DNA of 64,000 nt from the NCBI RefSeq assembly GCF_018991925.1, contig NW_024732415.1, positions 2,300,838-2,364,837 on the forward strand, written 5' to 3'. The DNA comes from Homarus americanus. Taxonomy: Eukaryota > Arthropoda > Malacostraca > Decapoda > Nephropidae. Shown piece after piece: positions 13,046 through 24,760 of this stretch. Position 1 is the stretch's first letter. Each line of letters opens with the position of its first letter. The notes below the pieces were generated by a model. The model was not told the DNA's origin, did no database searches, and saw only the letters and a program-made list of their open reading frames with translations. Position numbers and translations under genes: made by a program.

Positions 13046-13092
<47 letters not shown>

Positions 13093-13875
13093 TTACCCCC
13101 CTCCCAACCCCCCAACCCCACCGCCAGTCGACCACCTTCTTGTACACAGACGGACATCAGGAAGCAGATGACCAACATTACACTGTCTTCATCTAAACAC
13201 ATTCACATATTTGCAGCGGTGTGGCGACGTTGTTGCTTCATCGTTCTGTAAGCCTGTTAGGTAATGAGCGTCTTGCATGATGATGTACGTGTGAGTGGAG
13301 GGGATGTCTCTTCTTCCTATCCTCACTGCCTCGTGTTCTCCCACACACCAGGGCCACAGGTTCTCAAAAGATTCACACTAATTATTTCCTCCCTAACTGG
13401 GTGTGGGAGGATTCATCTGCTTAAAAACATCATAAGTCTCCTGTTCTCTCTTATTCTATACCTCTATGTGTATCTATAGGCCTATACTTCTTCCTGACAC
13501 ACACACACACACACAAGTACTGTAGATAGTCTTTCCTCTCTCCTTTACAGACACACATCCCCCCCCCCTCCATCCCTCTGGGAACCACAAACCCAAAGGC
13601 ATTTTTCATGTTCCTACCCACAGACCACACCACTTAAAAGCCCAGCCCAGTCCAGGTTGTCCAGAGATACGCCTAACTCACCTCACCTGCCTGATGCTTC
13701 CTTCAGTGCCCCACCCTTCAAGTACCTGGGTCTTCCATTTCACAGTCCCAGTTGTTTTTACAGTCTAGACACTTAATTACTTTCTTCTGGTTTCTCTTTA
13801 CACTGATTAGGAATACGATTTGATCTCAAGACACGGTGATTTCAAAACCTCAATGTCGTATATTGATGAGAAAAG
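13046..13875. other. (GT)n tract then gene-free sequence
   Basis: (GT)n runs from 13,040 to 13,089 and a short (AC)n occurs at 13,499-13,515. The open frames around 13,260-13,630 show no protein features. Confidence 0.6.
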
Positions 13876-14108
13876 TTGATCGTGTGAAGATTAGGCAGCT
13901 TAGTTTATTTAACCTGAGGACTAACTGCCTTAATGCTAACTTAATTTAATCTACACTAACCTAACTAGTCCTAACCTAATGCTATCCTAATTTAATCTAA
14001 ACTAAACTCACCTAAATTTAACCCAAGCTAACCTAACCTACCCTAACCTAAGTCCCTCAGGTAGAGTTAGGGTAGTTAATCTTCAGGTGAAATAAGCACC
14101 TCACGATC

Positions 14109-14110
<2 letters not shown>
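13876..14110. mobile_element. GATCAC-family MITE copy ending TTGATCGTG/CACGATCAA
   Basis: Nine terminal bases are perfect inverted repeats, and the sub-terminal GAAGATTA motif occurs in both arms. The interior includes TAGTTTATTTAACCTGAGGA, nearly identical to the copy at 46,096, and CCTAACCTAA-type sequence. It abuts an (AAT)n tract on its right. Confidence 0.65.
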
Positions 14111-14155
<45 letters not shown>

Positions 14156-14262
14156 TGATGATATGATGATGATGATGATGATGATGATGATAATGATGAT
14201 AATGATGTTGATGACGATGATGATGATAATGATGATGACGATGATGATAATGATAATGACCT
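14111..14262 (+). repeat. (AAT)n-(GAT)n compound microsatellite
   Basis: Perfect AAT to about 14,152, then GAT with interruptions to 14,255. Confidence 0.95.
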
Positions 14263-14504
14263 TGCAACACATTATTCTTGAAAAAATCATCATCTATTTT
14301 AATGTTAATTTATAAAAACAAATTGCCTCACATCTCACAGTTATGTCTTAAATAATTGACTAATAATGTCAAGATAATTAAAGATAAATGATGCCTCAAC
14401 CTCTCACACGACTAAGACCAATTTCATCAGTATTATATCATTGAATAAAGATAAACCATTGATAATTGCCTATTTCCTATAACAATTTCGTGTTCTGGTT
14501 CGCC

Positions 14505-14775
14505 ATTGCAACTTCACATTCTGCCTCCTTATAGCAACTTCACATTATGGCTCAATGCAACTACACATTCTGGCTCCTTATTGCAACTTCACATTCTGGC
14601 TCCTTATTGTAACTTCACATTCTGGCTCCTTATTGCAACTACACATTCTGGCTCCTTATTGCAGCTTCACATTCTGGCTCCTTATTGCAACTTCACATTC
14701 TGGTTCCTTATTGCAACTACACATTCCTGCTACTTACGACAATTACGTACTGCTGTTCCTTATCGCAATTACATA
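14505..14775 (+). repeat. 26-bp minisatellite, about 10 copies
   Basis: The unit is TGGCTCCTTATTGCAACTTC plus ACATTC, with starts near 14,583, 14,608, 14,635, 14,661 and 14,687. Confidence 0.9.
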
Positions 14776-14908
14776 GTCTGTTTAAGTGACGTGCTTCCCC
14801 AGGGTGAGAATTTGGGTCCGTCGGTTTCTTTGTAATACCTAAAGTACAGTGGGTGGAGTGTGGTGCTTCTTGCTGCTTGAAGTAAGAGTGTGTGAGACGA
14901 GGTGTTAC

Positions 14909-14909
<1 letters not shown>

Positions 14910-14978
<69 letters not shown>

Positions 14979-15190
14979 ATGCTGTCATCTATCAATACGT
15001 CTTTCTGTCTATCCTTATATCCATCCATCTATCCAAACGTGTCTTCGAGCTATCATCCACCTTGCCCCCCCCCTCCAGCCACCCACCCCTTACTCTTTCA
15101 TTTCCCTACACCTCTTGCCCTTCCTTCCACTGCTTCCCATCCCTTACCCCCCAACCCCTCCCGCCCACTCACCTCTTGCCCCTCCACATC
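14910..15190 (+). repeat. (TC)n tract and C-rich pyrimidine block
   Basis: (CT)n spans 14,910-14,972; CCCTCC-type sequence spans about 15,060-15,185. Ser/Leu and Pro-rich frames here are not genes. Confidence 0.9.
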
Positions 15191-15718
15191 GTCTTATGAA
15201 TCAGCATTGTGTTGAGGTCATGACCCCTGGCGCCAGAGGTCAAGATCAGAGGGAGATTTTGTTCTTGACGAAGTAACGGAATGGCGTTATTGTGTTATGA
15301 TGGTCGTAATTTGGTAATAACTGTCTCCTTGTTCTTTCTTTATTTCTTTCTTTCTTTATTATTCTTCATTATCTTCTTATGTATGTTTTGAAACAGGCGT
15401 TACTGTATCTTTGTCATAGTTTTACTGACTCACAGACGTTACCACAGCATCTGCCACCAGTGTTACAGCAACGACACCACACACACACGTATTATCGTAT
15501 CTCTGTGCCAGCGTTACTTTCCCACCAGTGTTACGTAACCTGTCACAGTAAGAGTAATAATGACACATAGACGTTACTTTATCTCCGTGACAGGGTTATA
15601 AGTCGTTGATGAAGTCAGATTACCGATCAGTGTTACATTGATGACACATACGGGTTTCTGTGTATATAGTCGTTGTAATCCATTGATTTTGACAAATTAA
15701 TCTTCTATTTACATTGAT
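15191..15718. other. Gene-free stretch with recurring GTTAC words
   Basis: GTTAC recurs at irregular intervals (15,399 to 15,640) in a diffuse degenerate repeat that leads into the array at 15,719. Nothing codes. Confidence 0.5.
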
Positions 15719-15835
15719 GAAGCGTTACTATCCCTCCCTAAGCGTTACTATCCCTCCCTAAGCGTTACTACCCCTCCCAAAGCGTTACTATCCCTCCCTA
15801 AGCGTTACTATCCCTCCCTACGTGTTATAATCCAT
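15719..15835 (+). repeat. 20-bp tandem repeat, 5 regular copies
   Basis: AAGCGTTACTATCCCTCCCT recurs at exactly 20-bp steps from 15,719, with a degraded sixth copy. Confidence 0.92.
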
Positions 15836-16079
15836 TGATGTTGGACAAATTATCTTCCATGTACAACGATGTCACAAGGACGTCCAAATGCCCCCCCCCC
15901 CGACGGTGTTATAATCCACTTAACCCGTTGAATTGGCCAGATTATCTTTCAGTTACCTTAATGAAGCGTTACTGTGTCTCTGTGAGTGTTACTTGAGCCA
16001 TTGTGTAACAGCTGTAATGTCTCGAGGTGGGTAAATTCTCTCACGAGTTGTGGTGACGGAAGAGAGGACGAACGTGATG

Positions 16080-16850
16080 CGTGTCTTCTGTTGCGGTGTG
16101 GGTGTAGGGGGTGTGTGGTGGGGGTGTAGGGGTGGGTAAGGGTGTAGAGGTGTGTAAGGGGGTGTGGGGTGTGTAGTAGGTAAGGGGTGTGAGAGTGGGT
16201 AAGGGGGTGTAGGGGTGTGTAGATGTGTGTAAGAGGGTATAGGGGTGTGTAGTGGGGGTGTAGAAGAGTGTAGGGAAGTGGGGTGAGTGTAAGGGGGTGT
16301 GTAATGGGGGTGTAAGGAATGGATAAGGGGAGTAGTGGGGGTGTAGAAGAGTGTAGGGAGGTGGGGTGGGCGTAGTGCTGTGTAAGGGGGTAATGGTGGT
16401 GTAGGGGAGATGATAGTAGGGGTGTAAATATGGGTGTAGCGTTCAGTACAGTAGTGGAGGGTGTAGTTAGTGGTATACGAGGATGATTGTGGTAATGGGT
16501 GTAGGCCGTGGTGGTAGTGTTGTTGGTGGGTGTGGGTAGTGGTGGTGGTAGTGACGGTGGTATATGTGGGTGGTGGTGGTAGTGACGGTGGTATATGTGG
16601 GTGGTGGTAATGGTGGTAGTGACGGTGGTAGATGTGGGTGGTGGTGATGGTGGTAGTGACGGTGGTAGATGTGGGTGGTGGTGATGGTGGTGGTGGTAGT
16701 GATAGTGACGGTGGTAGATGTGGGTGGTAGTGGGACTGGGTGGTTGAAACGACAGAAGGTTGGCGGGACGGGTTACCAGGGTGGAGGTTGGGTGTGGGTG
16801 GGGTGAGTGGGGACGGACAGGTGAAGGTGTGGTGGGGTGGGGGGGGGTGG
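16080..16850 (+). repeat. G/T-rich degenerate satellite-like block
   Basis: GGGTGTGTAGGGG-type sequence to about 16,400, then GTGACGGTGGTAGATGTGGG units of about 36-40 bp at 16,540-16,730. The 297-residue minus-strand frame (15,989-16,882) is Pro/His/Thr translation of it. Confidence 0.85.
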
Positions 16851-16929
16851 AGACGGTGGCAGGCTGTCACCCCACCCACCACCCTACCCTGGGCCTCGCC
16901 TGCCAGGTGACCAGCTCAGGTAACACCTT

Positions 16930-17415
16930 ACTCCGCCCACCAACATGTTTCCCTCTCTCACACCCACCCACACCCTGTTTCTCTATCTCACACTCACCCA
17001 CACCCTGTTTCTCTATCTCACTCCCACCCACACCCTGTTCCCTTTCACACCCCACCCCACACCCTGTTTCTCTATCTCACTCACCCACCCCCACCCTGCT
17101 TTCCCTTTCTCACACCCACCCCACACCCTGTTTCCCTCTCTCACACCCACACCCTGTTCCCCTCACCCACCCCACACCCTATTTCCCTCTCTCACACCCA
17201 CCCACACCCCTTTCCCTCTCCCACCCCACCCACACCCTATTTCCTCTCTCACCCCACCCCCTTTCCCTCTCTCACCACCCACCCCACCTTGTTTCCCTCT
17301 CTCACACCCACCCACACCTGTTTCCCTCTCTCATCACCCACCCACACCCTGTTTCCCTCTCACTCACCCACACCCTGTTTCCCTCTCTACCTCCCTTCCT
17401 TCCTACCCCTACCTC
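16930..17415 (+). repeat. C-rich imperfect repeat of about 30 bp, about 15 copies
   Basis: Units vary around CCCTCTCTCACACCCACCCA plus CACCCTGTTT. It follows directly on the G-rich block but with the opposite strand bias. Proline-rich frames up to 250 residues are translations of the array. Confidence 0.9.
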
Positions 17416-18234
17416 ACACCATCTCCCTCCCCCTCCCCCCTCCTCCTCTAGGCCTACCCCACACTCCTATTGTTACTTTTGTTACTTGTGCTACTTAAAA
17501 AGACCCCGTTGATGTTACGTATATCAAGGAAAGGTGACAGGACTTTCCAGTCACAAATGAGAGGCATTTTATAAACACGATGCTCAACCAAAGAACATGG
17601 AAGGAACATTGATCACAAAATGTTTAACGCAGATCACGAAATGTTTACCCCGAATTATTATTTAATGTTTATCACAAGACATAACAATAACAAAACACAT
17701 CTATTGCTAACAAATCCCTCACAAATTATGTTTTTAGTGCTATATTTAACGGTAAATTTTAACACTAAACATTTATCACAAACCAATAGTCAATAACATT
17801 TATAAACCTTCAATAACAAAAAAAACAAAAGAACATTAAAACAATGTATTATCAAAAGAACAAAAGTCAAACGGAACAATTGAATCTCCCAAAAGTTTAT
17901 CACAAGCCAATAGTGTAAAACATTTAAACCTTCATGAAACAAAAAAACAACACACACACACGCACACAAACACAGCCACCCCCATGCATACACACTCCCC
18001 CCACACACACAGATCATCAATAATTATGGATATGTATAAGACTATAAGGCTGTAGAAAGTAAGTGGACTATAAGGCTGTAGAAAGTAGTGTTAGCTGTAG
18101 CACGTCGCCTACAGTCCGCTCTGATAGCTAGCTAGGAGATCTCTTGCCTTGATCTGACGGTGACCACACACACACGTTCATCATGGGACGCTCAGCTGCC
18201 TCTCTGGACATCTCGTGGGAGAGTTGAGTTGTAT
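17416..18234. other. Gene-free stretch
   Basis: AT-rich sequence with repeated ATCACAAA/ACATTTA words at 17,600-17,940 and a short CA-rich run near 17,950-18,010. No exon. Confidence 0.6.
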
Positions 18235-18335
18235 GTAGTGATGATGGATGGTGTTAAGTATAGTGATGATGGATGGTGTTAAGTATAGTGATGATGGATG
18301 GTGTTAAGTATAGTGATGATGGATGGTGTTATATG
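18235..18335 (+). repeat. 25-bp tandem repeat, 4 copies
   Basis: GATGATGGATGGTGTTAAGT plus ATAGT recurs at exactly 25-bp steps. Confidence 0.92.
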
Positions 18336-19120
18336 AAGTTGTTAGCAGTCATATTTCTCGCCTCTGCTAACGGTCGTGTAATATTTATATGTGATTCTGA
18401 TCTTTAAAAATGTTGTTTTTGCATAATGTAGTATTAGTGATACGTAATTTGTCTTAGTATGCCTTATTGTGGGTAAAAATAAGTATATATTAAATGCATC
18501 CTCATAAAGCGTGAATTTGCTACCAGAGTTTAACAGTTAATTTATGTATAATACTTCTGATAAACTTCCTACGTATTCATGTTTGAAATAATAGTTGTAT
18601 GTATCTTATATAATTTAGCTAAATATCTTTCTCGTCAGGAACGGTCATCCCAACGATTATGAATAAACTCATTTAGAAATACATCATTACTTCAGGACAA
18701 AATCGAACAGGTTTGCAACAGCCAATCAGCTGTAGCTCTTGAGGAGGGGGCGGGTCATCTTTTCTCAGCCGAGAAAATACGCACAGTAGTAAAGTTTTCA
18801 ATAAAGGGTCGAATGCCAAATTAACGAAGAATTAGGTTAGGTTGACGATGACTGAATGAGATCGGTGACGCCTGGAGTAAGAAACAGTATAGAGGATTGA
18901 ACACCATCATGTGGGTTCAGGAATGTATGTATGTGGGATCCTCTTCCTCACGCACGTCCTTCAACCGCCGACCTCTCCCCCTCCCATCGACCTCTCCCCC
19001 TCCCACCGACCTCCCCCCTCCACCCTCCCTTCCCTCCCCTACCTATTTATCTTTCTACCTGTATTGGCTGAGGGTGTCCCACTGTCCAACTCCACTAATG
19101 ACAATGTTTTTGTTTTTTAT
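18336..19120. other. Gene-free stretch with CCAAT and GC-box-like words
   Basis: GCCAATCAGCTG near 18,720 and GGGGGCGGG near 18,746 sit together, as in some promoters, but no TATA box or downstream exon is recognisable. Pyrimidine-rich from 18,965 to 19,050. Confidence 0.3.
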
Positions 19121-19121
19121 C

Positions 19122-19180
<59 letters not shown>

Positions 19181-19509
19181 CATACATACTTACAAACATA
19201 GAGAGAGAGAGAGATAGAGAGATAGATACATACATACAAACAAACATAGAGAGAGAGAGACACACACACATACACAGAGAGAAGAACCGTGACCAACCAA
19301 GTCAAGAGTGGTCAGCTGCAGGCAGGACAGGGTTAAGACCTTGGCCTGGACTACACCAACACTATATCCTTGCCAAGTCCCCCTTCACCCCCTCTATTGT
19401 GGCTGTCATAACCCGGGGGGGGGGGAAGAAGGGGGAGGAAAGCATACAAGGTTAACATGAAACTGAGTGCTTTCATATTAGTTAGTTCCCCCCATCACTT
19501 TCTACCCGG

Positions 19510-19586
<77 letters not shown>

Positions 19587-19755
19587 CTACTAAACACACA
19601 CACACACTGCTACTATTACAACAACAACTACTACTACCACTACTACAACCACCACTACAACCACTACTACAACTACTACTACTACTAAACACACACACAC
19701 TGCTACTATTACAACAACAACTACTACTACCACTACTACAACCACCACTACACCA
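19121..19755 (+). repeat. (GA)n, (CA)n and duplicated ACT/CA block
   Basis: (GA)n at 19,123-19,178 with variants to 19,265; (CA)n at 19,512-19,584; then a block of about 90 bp (AACACACACACAC, TGCTACTATTACAACAACAA, CTACTACTACC) present twice between 19,590 and 19,755. Confidence 0.9.
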
Positions 19756-19894
19756 CACACAGTAACCACCTTACTCTAAAACACAGGGTCAACCTCACCA
19801 CCAATAGTACGATATTATCCCACAAGTAACCTTTCCGCTGCCTCTCTCACCTATTCCTCTCACCTTCACCTTCCTCCAAATGACTCTATTGTTA

Positions 19895-20485
19895 ACTGAG
19901 TCTACTGTTAACTGGGTCTGATGTTAACTGAGTCTACTGTTAACTGGGTCTACTGTTAACTGGGTCTGATGTTAACTGAGTCTACTGTTAACTAGGTCTG
20001 ATGTTAACTGAGTCTACTGTTAACTGGGTCTGATGTTAAGTGAGTCTACTGTTAACTGAGTCTACTGTTAACTGAGTCTACTGTTAGCTGGGTCTGATGT
20101 TAACTGAGTCTGACTGTTAAACTGGGTCTGATGTTAACTGAGTCTACTGTTAACTGGGTCTGATGTTAACTGAGTCTACTGTTAACTGGCCTGTGTTATG
20201 AGTCTACTGTTAACTGAGTCTACTGTTAACTGAGTCTACTGTTAACTGGTCGCTGTTAACTGAACTGAGTCTACTGTTAACTGGGTCTGATGTTAACTGA
20301 GTCTACTGTTAACTGGGTCTACTGTTAACTGGGTCTGATGTTAACTGAGTCTACTGTTAACTAGGTCTGATGTTAACTGAGTCTACTGTTAACTGGGTCT
20401 GATGTTAAGTGAGTCTACTGTTAACTGAGTCTACTGTTAACTGAGTCTACTGTTAGCTGGGTCTGATGTTAACTGAGTCTAAATG
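19895..20485 (+). repeat. 16-bp GTTAAC minisatellite with higher-order structure
   Basis: Two variants alternate: CTACTGTTAACTGAGT and CTGATGTTAACTGAGT or GGGT. A block of about 215 bp with the same order of variants, including the odd TAACTAGGTCTG and TTAAGTGAG units, recurs 369 bp later (about 19,896 and 20,265). Confidence 0.95.
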
Positions 20486-20506
20486 CTGAACTGACCTTTA
20501 GTGGGA

Positions 20507-20525
20507 TTAGGTTAGGTTAGGTTAC
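20507..20525 (+). repeat. (TTAGG) island, arthropod telomere-type unit
   Basis: GATTAGGTTAGGTTAGGTTA, about four units, right after the minisatellite. Confidence 0.7.
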
Positions 20526-20612
20526 AGCTAGTAAGTGCAGAGATATTACCTTCTGTGTTCATTATTATACTGAATGACTTTTGCGAATTACAGTTTTTAA
20601 AGAGGCTTTCGT

Positions 20613-20613
<1 letters not shown>

Positions 20614-20696
<83 letters not shown>

Positions 20697-21007
20697 TAAA
20701 TCAAAATATAACCCAAAATAAACTACAAATCTCACTTGCATCTTTACAACTATCTTTTCTTATATACTGTACTTGACATTATTGATGGTCGTCATGACAA
20801 CCAAGATGACCTTTTTGGAACTTGATTGCACAAACACACTGGGTCATTCGGCGGCGGGCGTGGGAGGGGGGGGGGGTCAGAAAGCAGTATTGGCTAGGTT
20901 GAGAAAGGGTTTCATATTTGTATCTCTTACACTGTATCAGTATAATAATAACAATAACAACAACAACAATAATAATAAAGATAATGAAATAAATAATAAT
21001 AAAGATA

Positions 21008-21062
<55 letters not shown>

Positions 21063-21065
21063 GAC
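20614..21065 (+). repeat. (GT)n-(GA)n tract, then (AAT)n field
   Basis: (GT)n 20,614-20,664 passes directly into (GA)n to 20,692; AAT-rich sequence fills 20,941-21,065. Confidence 0.92.
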
Positions 21066-21494
21066 CAAAGAAAATAATATATACAATGAAAATAATAAAT
21101 ACAATAATGAAAATAATGACAATGAAATAATATTAATAACAATACTAATGAAAATAATAACAACAATAGATCGAACTCCAGCTTACCAAAGAGACATCGG
21201 CGATAGTGGCCGTGAAAGTCTCCTGCTCTAAATTATGCTTGACGAAACACACACACAAAACCAAAGCTCGTTTTCCCTTGATCTTTCGTCCAATATTTAC
21301 AAGTTGATGATGCGAAACCATCACACTTTCTCGCTGTCTCCAATGTGTTTATTTACCAAGCGTCCCAGATACATGGTGTGGCTCATTACCTCTCCTGACC
21401 ACATTATAATTCATGATCTTTTGTGGTTCAACGCCGAGACATCCTAGAAAATGTGATCACGTGAAGTCTGGTGATGAGGGAGGGGGGGAGGGGG

Positions 21495-21605
21495 TTTGTT
21501 TACCAGTGTGACGTCATAATAGGATGGTATCAGAGCAGGTTTGTTTACTAGTGTGACGTCATAATCGTGTCAGGTCGAGTTTGTTTACCAGTTTGACGTC
21601 ATACT
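21495..21605 (+). promoter_or_regulatory. Triple TGTTTAC + TGACGTCA composite array
   Basis: Perfect CRE palindromes TGACGTCA lie at 21,509, 21,554 and 21,594, each exactly 12 bases downstream of a forkhead-type TGTTTAC (21,497, 21,542, 21,582). The intervening sequence is less conserved. It may be a plain tandem repeat with fortuitous motifs. Confidence 0.4.
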
Positions 21606-22245
21606 CGAATTATCTACAAAGCTGGGTTAAAAATTTTGAAATAACCTTTTACATCCCTCATGCTGAAAAATCATCCACCAACCGAGTCAGTAAGTCAATG
21701 CACTGATCTTACTAAACACACACACACACACACACACACACTACTACTACTACTATTACTATTACTACAGCAAGAGTTAATACTACTACTAATACAACAA
21801 AAACAACCACTACTACAACAGCTACTGCTACTACTAAACAATCCTACAGAAATATTCATCCATTTCTCATCTTCTCACTCGACTGACGCCAAAACAAAAC
21901 ACCGGACAAAGTGGAAAGTGACAACCTCGTGTGTGTGTGGGGGTGATCATGTCTGCTGGAATGTGAAACTTTGAAAAATCTTTTTGGTGTTGATGTTTAT
22001 AATGAGTCTGGCTGACAACGTGCGGGAAAGTTTTGTAGATATTTACTTGAACTAGATACATACATACATAAGCTACAAACACATATACATACATACATCA
22101 GCTACATACATACATACATACATAAGCAACACACACACACGCATGACTGATCATCTAGTGGCGGTGTGAGGTAGTTTACACGAGAGCCCTTCAACATTGT
22201 CAGCATTAAAGCAGAGAAATCACACACTTGAAATATTCTGGAGAG
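21606..22245. other. Gene-free stretch with (CA)n, ACT and CATA runs
   Basis: (CA)n 21,717-21,741, ACTACT triplets to 21,835, CATACATA runs 22,058-22,120. Confidence 0.75.
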
Positions 22246-22476
22246 GTGTGTGTGTGTGTGTGTGTGCATGCGTGTGTGTGTGTGTATGTGTGTGTGTGTG
22301 TGTGTGTGTATGTGTGTGTGTGTGTGTGTGTTTGTTTGTTTAGTGCTTGTGTGTTTGTGTTTATGTGTATGTGTGTGTGTGTGTGTACCTAACCTAGCCT
22401 AACCAGCGTTCAGCCATGTGAGGTCTTACTGTAGGCTGTTTTCTCACGAGGTTACATGGGAGTCGTGTTTGAGGTA

Positions 22477-22535
<59 letters not shown>
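22246..22535 (+). repeat. Interrupted (GT)n then (CA)n
   Basis: (GT)n with TATG and TTTG interruptions spans 22,246-22,386; (CA)n spans 22,480-22,535. The two have opposite strand sense 95 bp apart and could form a hairpin. Confidence 0.92.
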
Positions 22536-22537
<2 letters not shown>

Positions 22538-22689
22538 AGCGTGAGCAGGGTAGACACACCGGAGCCTGGGGGGGTGAAAGCGTGTCACTGTGGTTCTCAC
22601 GCTAGTTATTATGATTTACATCGTGAGGAAAGTCCTGCTCTTTGGTGTGAAGGCTGACGTCACGCTAGTTTATCACGTGACGGTGTTGG

Positions 22690-23085
22690 GGGCGTCACAC
22701 TAGGAGAGGGAGGCGTCACACTAGGAGAGGAGGCGCCACACTAGGAGAGGAGGCGCCACACTAGGAGAGGAGGCGCCACACTAGGAGAGGAGGCGCCACA
22801 CTAGGAGAGGAGGCGCTACACTAGGAGAGGAGACGTCACACTAGGAGAGGAGGCGTCACACTAGGAGAGGAGGCGCCACACTAGGAGAGGAGACGTCATA
22901 CTAAGGGAACTACTGCTAGTATGTGTGTGACGGTGATGAGGTAGCAGATGTCACACTAGGGGATCTACTGCTAGTATGTGTGACGGTGATGGGGTAGGAG
23001 GCGTCACACTAGGAGAGAAGACGCCACACTAGGAGAGGAAGACGTCACACTAGGAGAGGAGACGTCACACTAGGAGAGGGACTCA
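22690..23085 (+). repeat. 20-bp GGCGCC minisatellite, about 15 copies in two blocks
   Basis: The unit is GAGGCGCCACACTAGGAGAG, with GGCGTC and GACGTC variants. The blocks 22,690-22,910 and 23,000-23,080 are split by a duplicated CTACTGCTAGTATGTGTGAC segment. Confidence 0.93.
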
Positions 23086-23569
23086 TTATAATCTGGCCTG
23101 ACCACAGTTATTCCAAGCTTCTACTCTATCACATATAAACATCTCAACACAGTCGAGTCACAGTGCAATTTCAGCGCCATTTTGAACCGTCGGTAAACAC
23201 GTTCCCACCATCTTCTATATGACTTACGAACGTTTGAGAATCCATCTATGTATCGTAAGTTAAAATGAAAGACATAGATACGTTTTCACATCTCAAGTTA
23301 CGAGAATATTAAAAAAAATATATTACAAACATTTCAGAATCCAAGTTTTGTAATCGTAAGTTCATAAAGTGACTTACGAACCTTTGAGAGTCCGTGTTAG
23401 AAGATTCAGTCTCAAGTCAAGAGTCGGGGGATAAACACACTGCCTTGGGAACACTGTAAGACTCTCAGTGTGGTGACGGTGGGGGTCGACCGCAACTATG
23501 TGGATTTATACTTTCACTGTCGAGCTCCGCTGTTCCTGTCACTGCTGGGGGAGGGGGGGTTTAGTGCCT
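23086..23569. other. Gene-free stretch with a diverged direct repeat
   Basis: GACTTACGAACGTTTGAGAA near 23,220 recurs as GACTTACGAACCTTTGAGAG near 23,370. No exon. Confidence 0.55.
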
Positions 23570-23935
23570 AGTACCTGGGGGACCTGACACCTGATACCTG
23601 GAAAATCTGGTTCTTGATGGGACCTGAGACATGGTACTTGGGGGACTTGAAACCTGGTATTTGGAAGGACCTGAAATCTGGTACTTGAGGGGACCTGAAA
23701 CCTGGTCCTTGGAGTGATCTGGTACTTGAAGGACCTGAAACCTGGTACTTGGAGGGACCTGAAGCCTGGTACTTGGGGGGACCTGAGACCTGGTACCTGT
23801 AGGATTCTGGCACCTAGCACCTAGACCTAGTAACTGGAGGACCCTGGCACCTAGCACCTGAGGGTGGAGAAATTGTATGGGACTGTTACCTGTTACCTAG
23901 TACCTGTAGGAACCCGAGACCTGGGGAATCTGACG
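23570..23935 (+). repeat. Degenerate 23-26 bp repeat GGACCTGAAACCTGGTACTT
   Basis: About twelve imperfect copies; minus-strand frames of about 90-100 residues (VPGFRSLQ and similar) arise from it. Confidence 0.85.
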
Positions 23936-24714
23936 AAGACTTAAGTGACCTGGATGATGACATTGAGGTGAACTACGACCACTAAAATACGACCCTTTGG
24001 GACCATAACTACGACCACAGACCACTGCTTACGACCACTACTGGGATCTTACGTACTGTACGACCACCTGCATCCTGGCTACCACTATGTAGTCAGTGAT
24101 GTGGTGGTAGTAGTCGTAGTGGTAGTTGTCAATATATTAGCTGCGATAGTTGTGAGGGTGAGTAATGGTAGTAGTAGTAGTAATGTTAGTGGTGATACTT
24201 GTAAATAGTGATGATGGTAGCAGCAGTGGTAATGATGGTAGTGTTAGTAGTGGTGGGGCAACAATTATAATGGTGGTAGTAGTAGTAGCTGGCAGGAGGT
24301 GTGGGGGGATAATAATAATAATAATAATAATAGTGGTTACTGGTGACCGAATGACCAGCAAAGACGACCAAGCAAGCAGAACGGGTCGTGATCCACATGA
24401 CTATTACTGCCTGGTATGTGCATGACCTGGAAACACAAGGTCCAGGAATCTTAAAAACTATCGTTATTCAATTTTTTTCCCTCACTAACTGCATATTATG
24501 TGAGAACGTATCCGACTCACTTAAACTAACGACACAAAGATGAATTTTCAGAGTTCCGTAAAGGAGATCATGTGAATGGGTTTAGATAGCGTGTTATTAC
24601 GTTACGAATCTGAGATGAAGGGCAAAATGGCGTCGGAATTAGATTGAGACTCTACTGTTAGTGTGTGTGTGTGTTCTCTTGTGCTTAACTAGGTGAAGGA
24701 GTGAATGTTAGAGA

Positions 24715-24753
<39 letters not shown>

Positions 24754-24760
24754 TGTTACA
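23936..24760 (+). repeat. GACCAC-rich, GGT/GTA-rich and (GT)n sequence
   Basis: ACGACCAC words 23,970-24,070, imperfect GTA/GGT triplets 24,100-24,335, (GT)n 24,715-24,752. Confidence 0.75.

Noticed and set aside
15989..17512. Pro/His/Thr-rich frames of 297 and 250 residues
   Set aside because: They follow the G-rich and C-rich minisatellites exactly and have no splice or start context.
18720..18760. Promoter from CCAAT and GC-box words
   Set aside because: There is no TATA or initiator element and no downstream exon, so two short motifs are not enough.
22690..23085. Regular repeats resembling a CRISPR array
   Set aside because: Units are contiguous with no unique spacers, and the surroundings are eukaryotic; it is a minisatellite. 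The same holds for 296-585, 7,795-8,130, 14,505-14,775 and 62,618-62,917.
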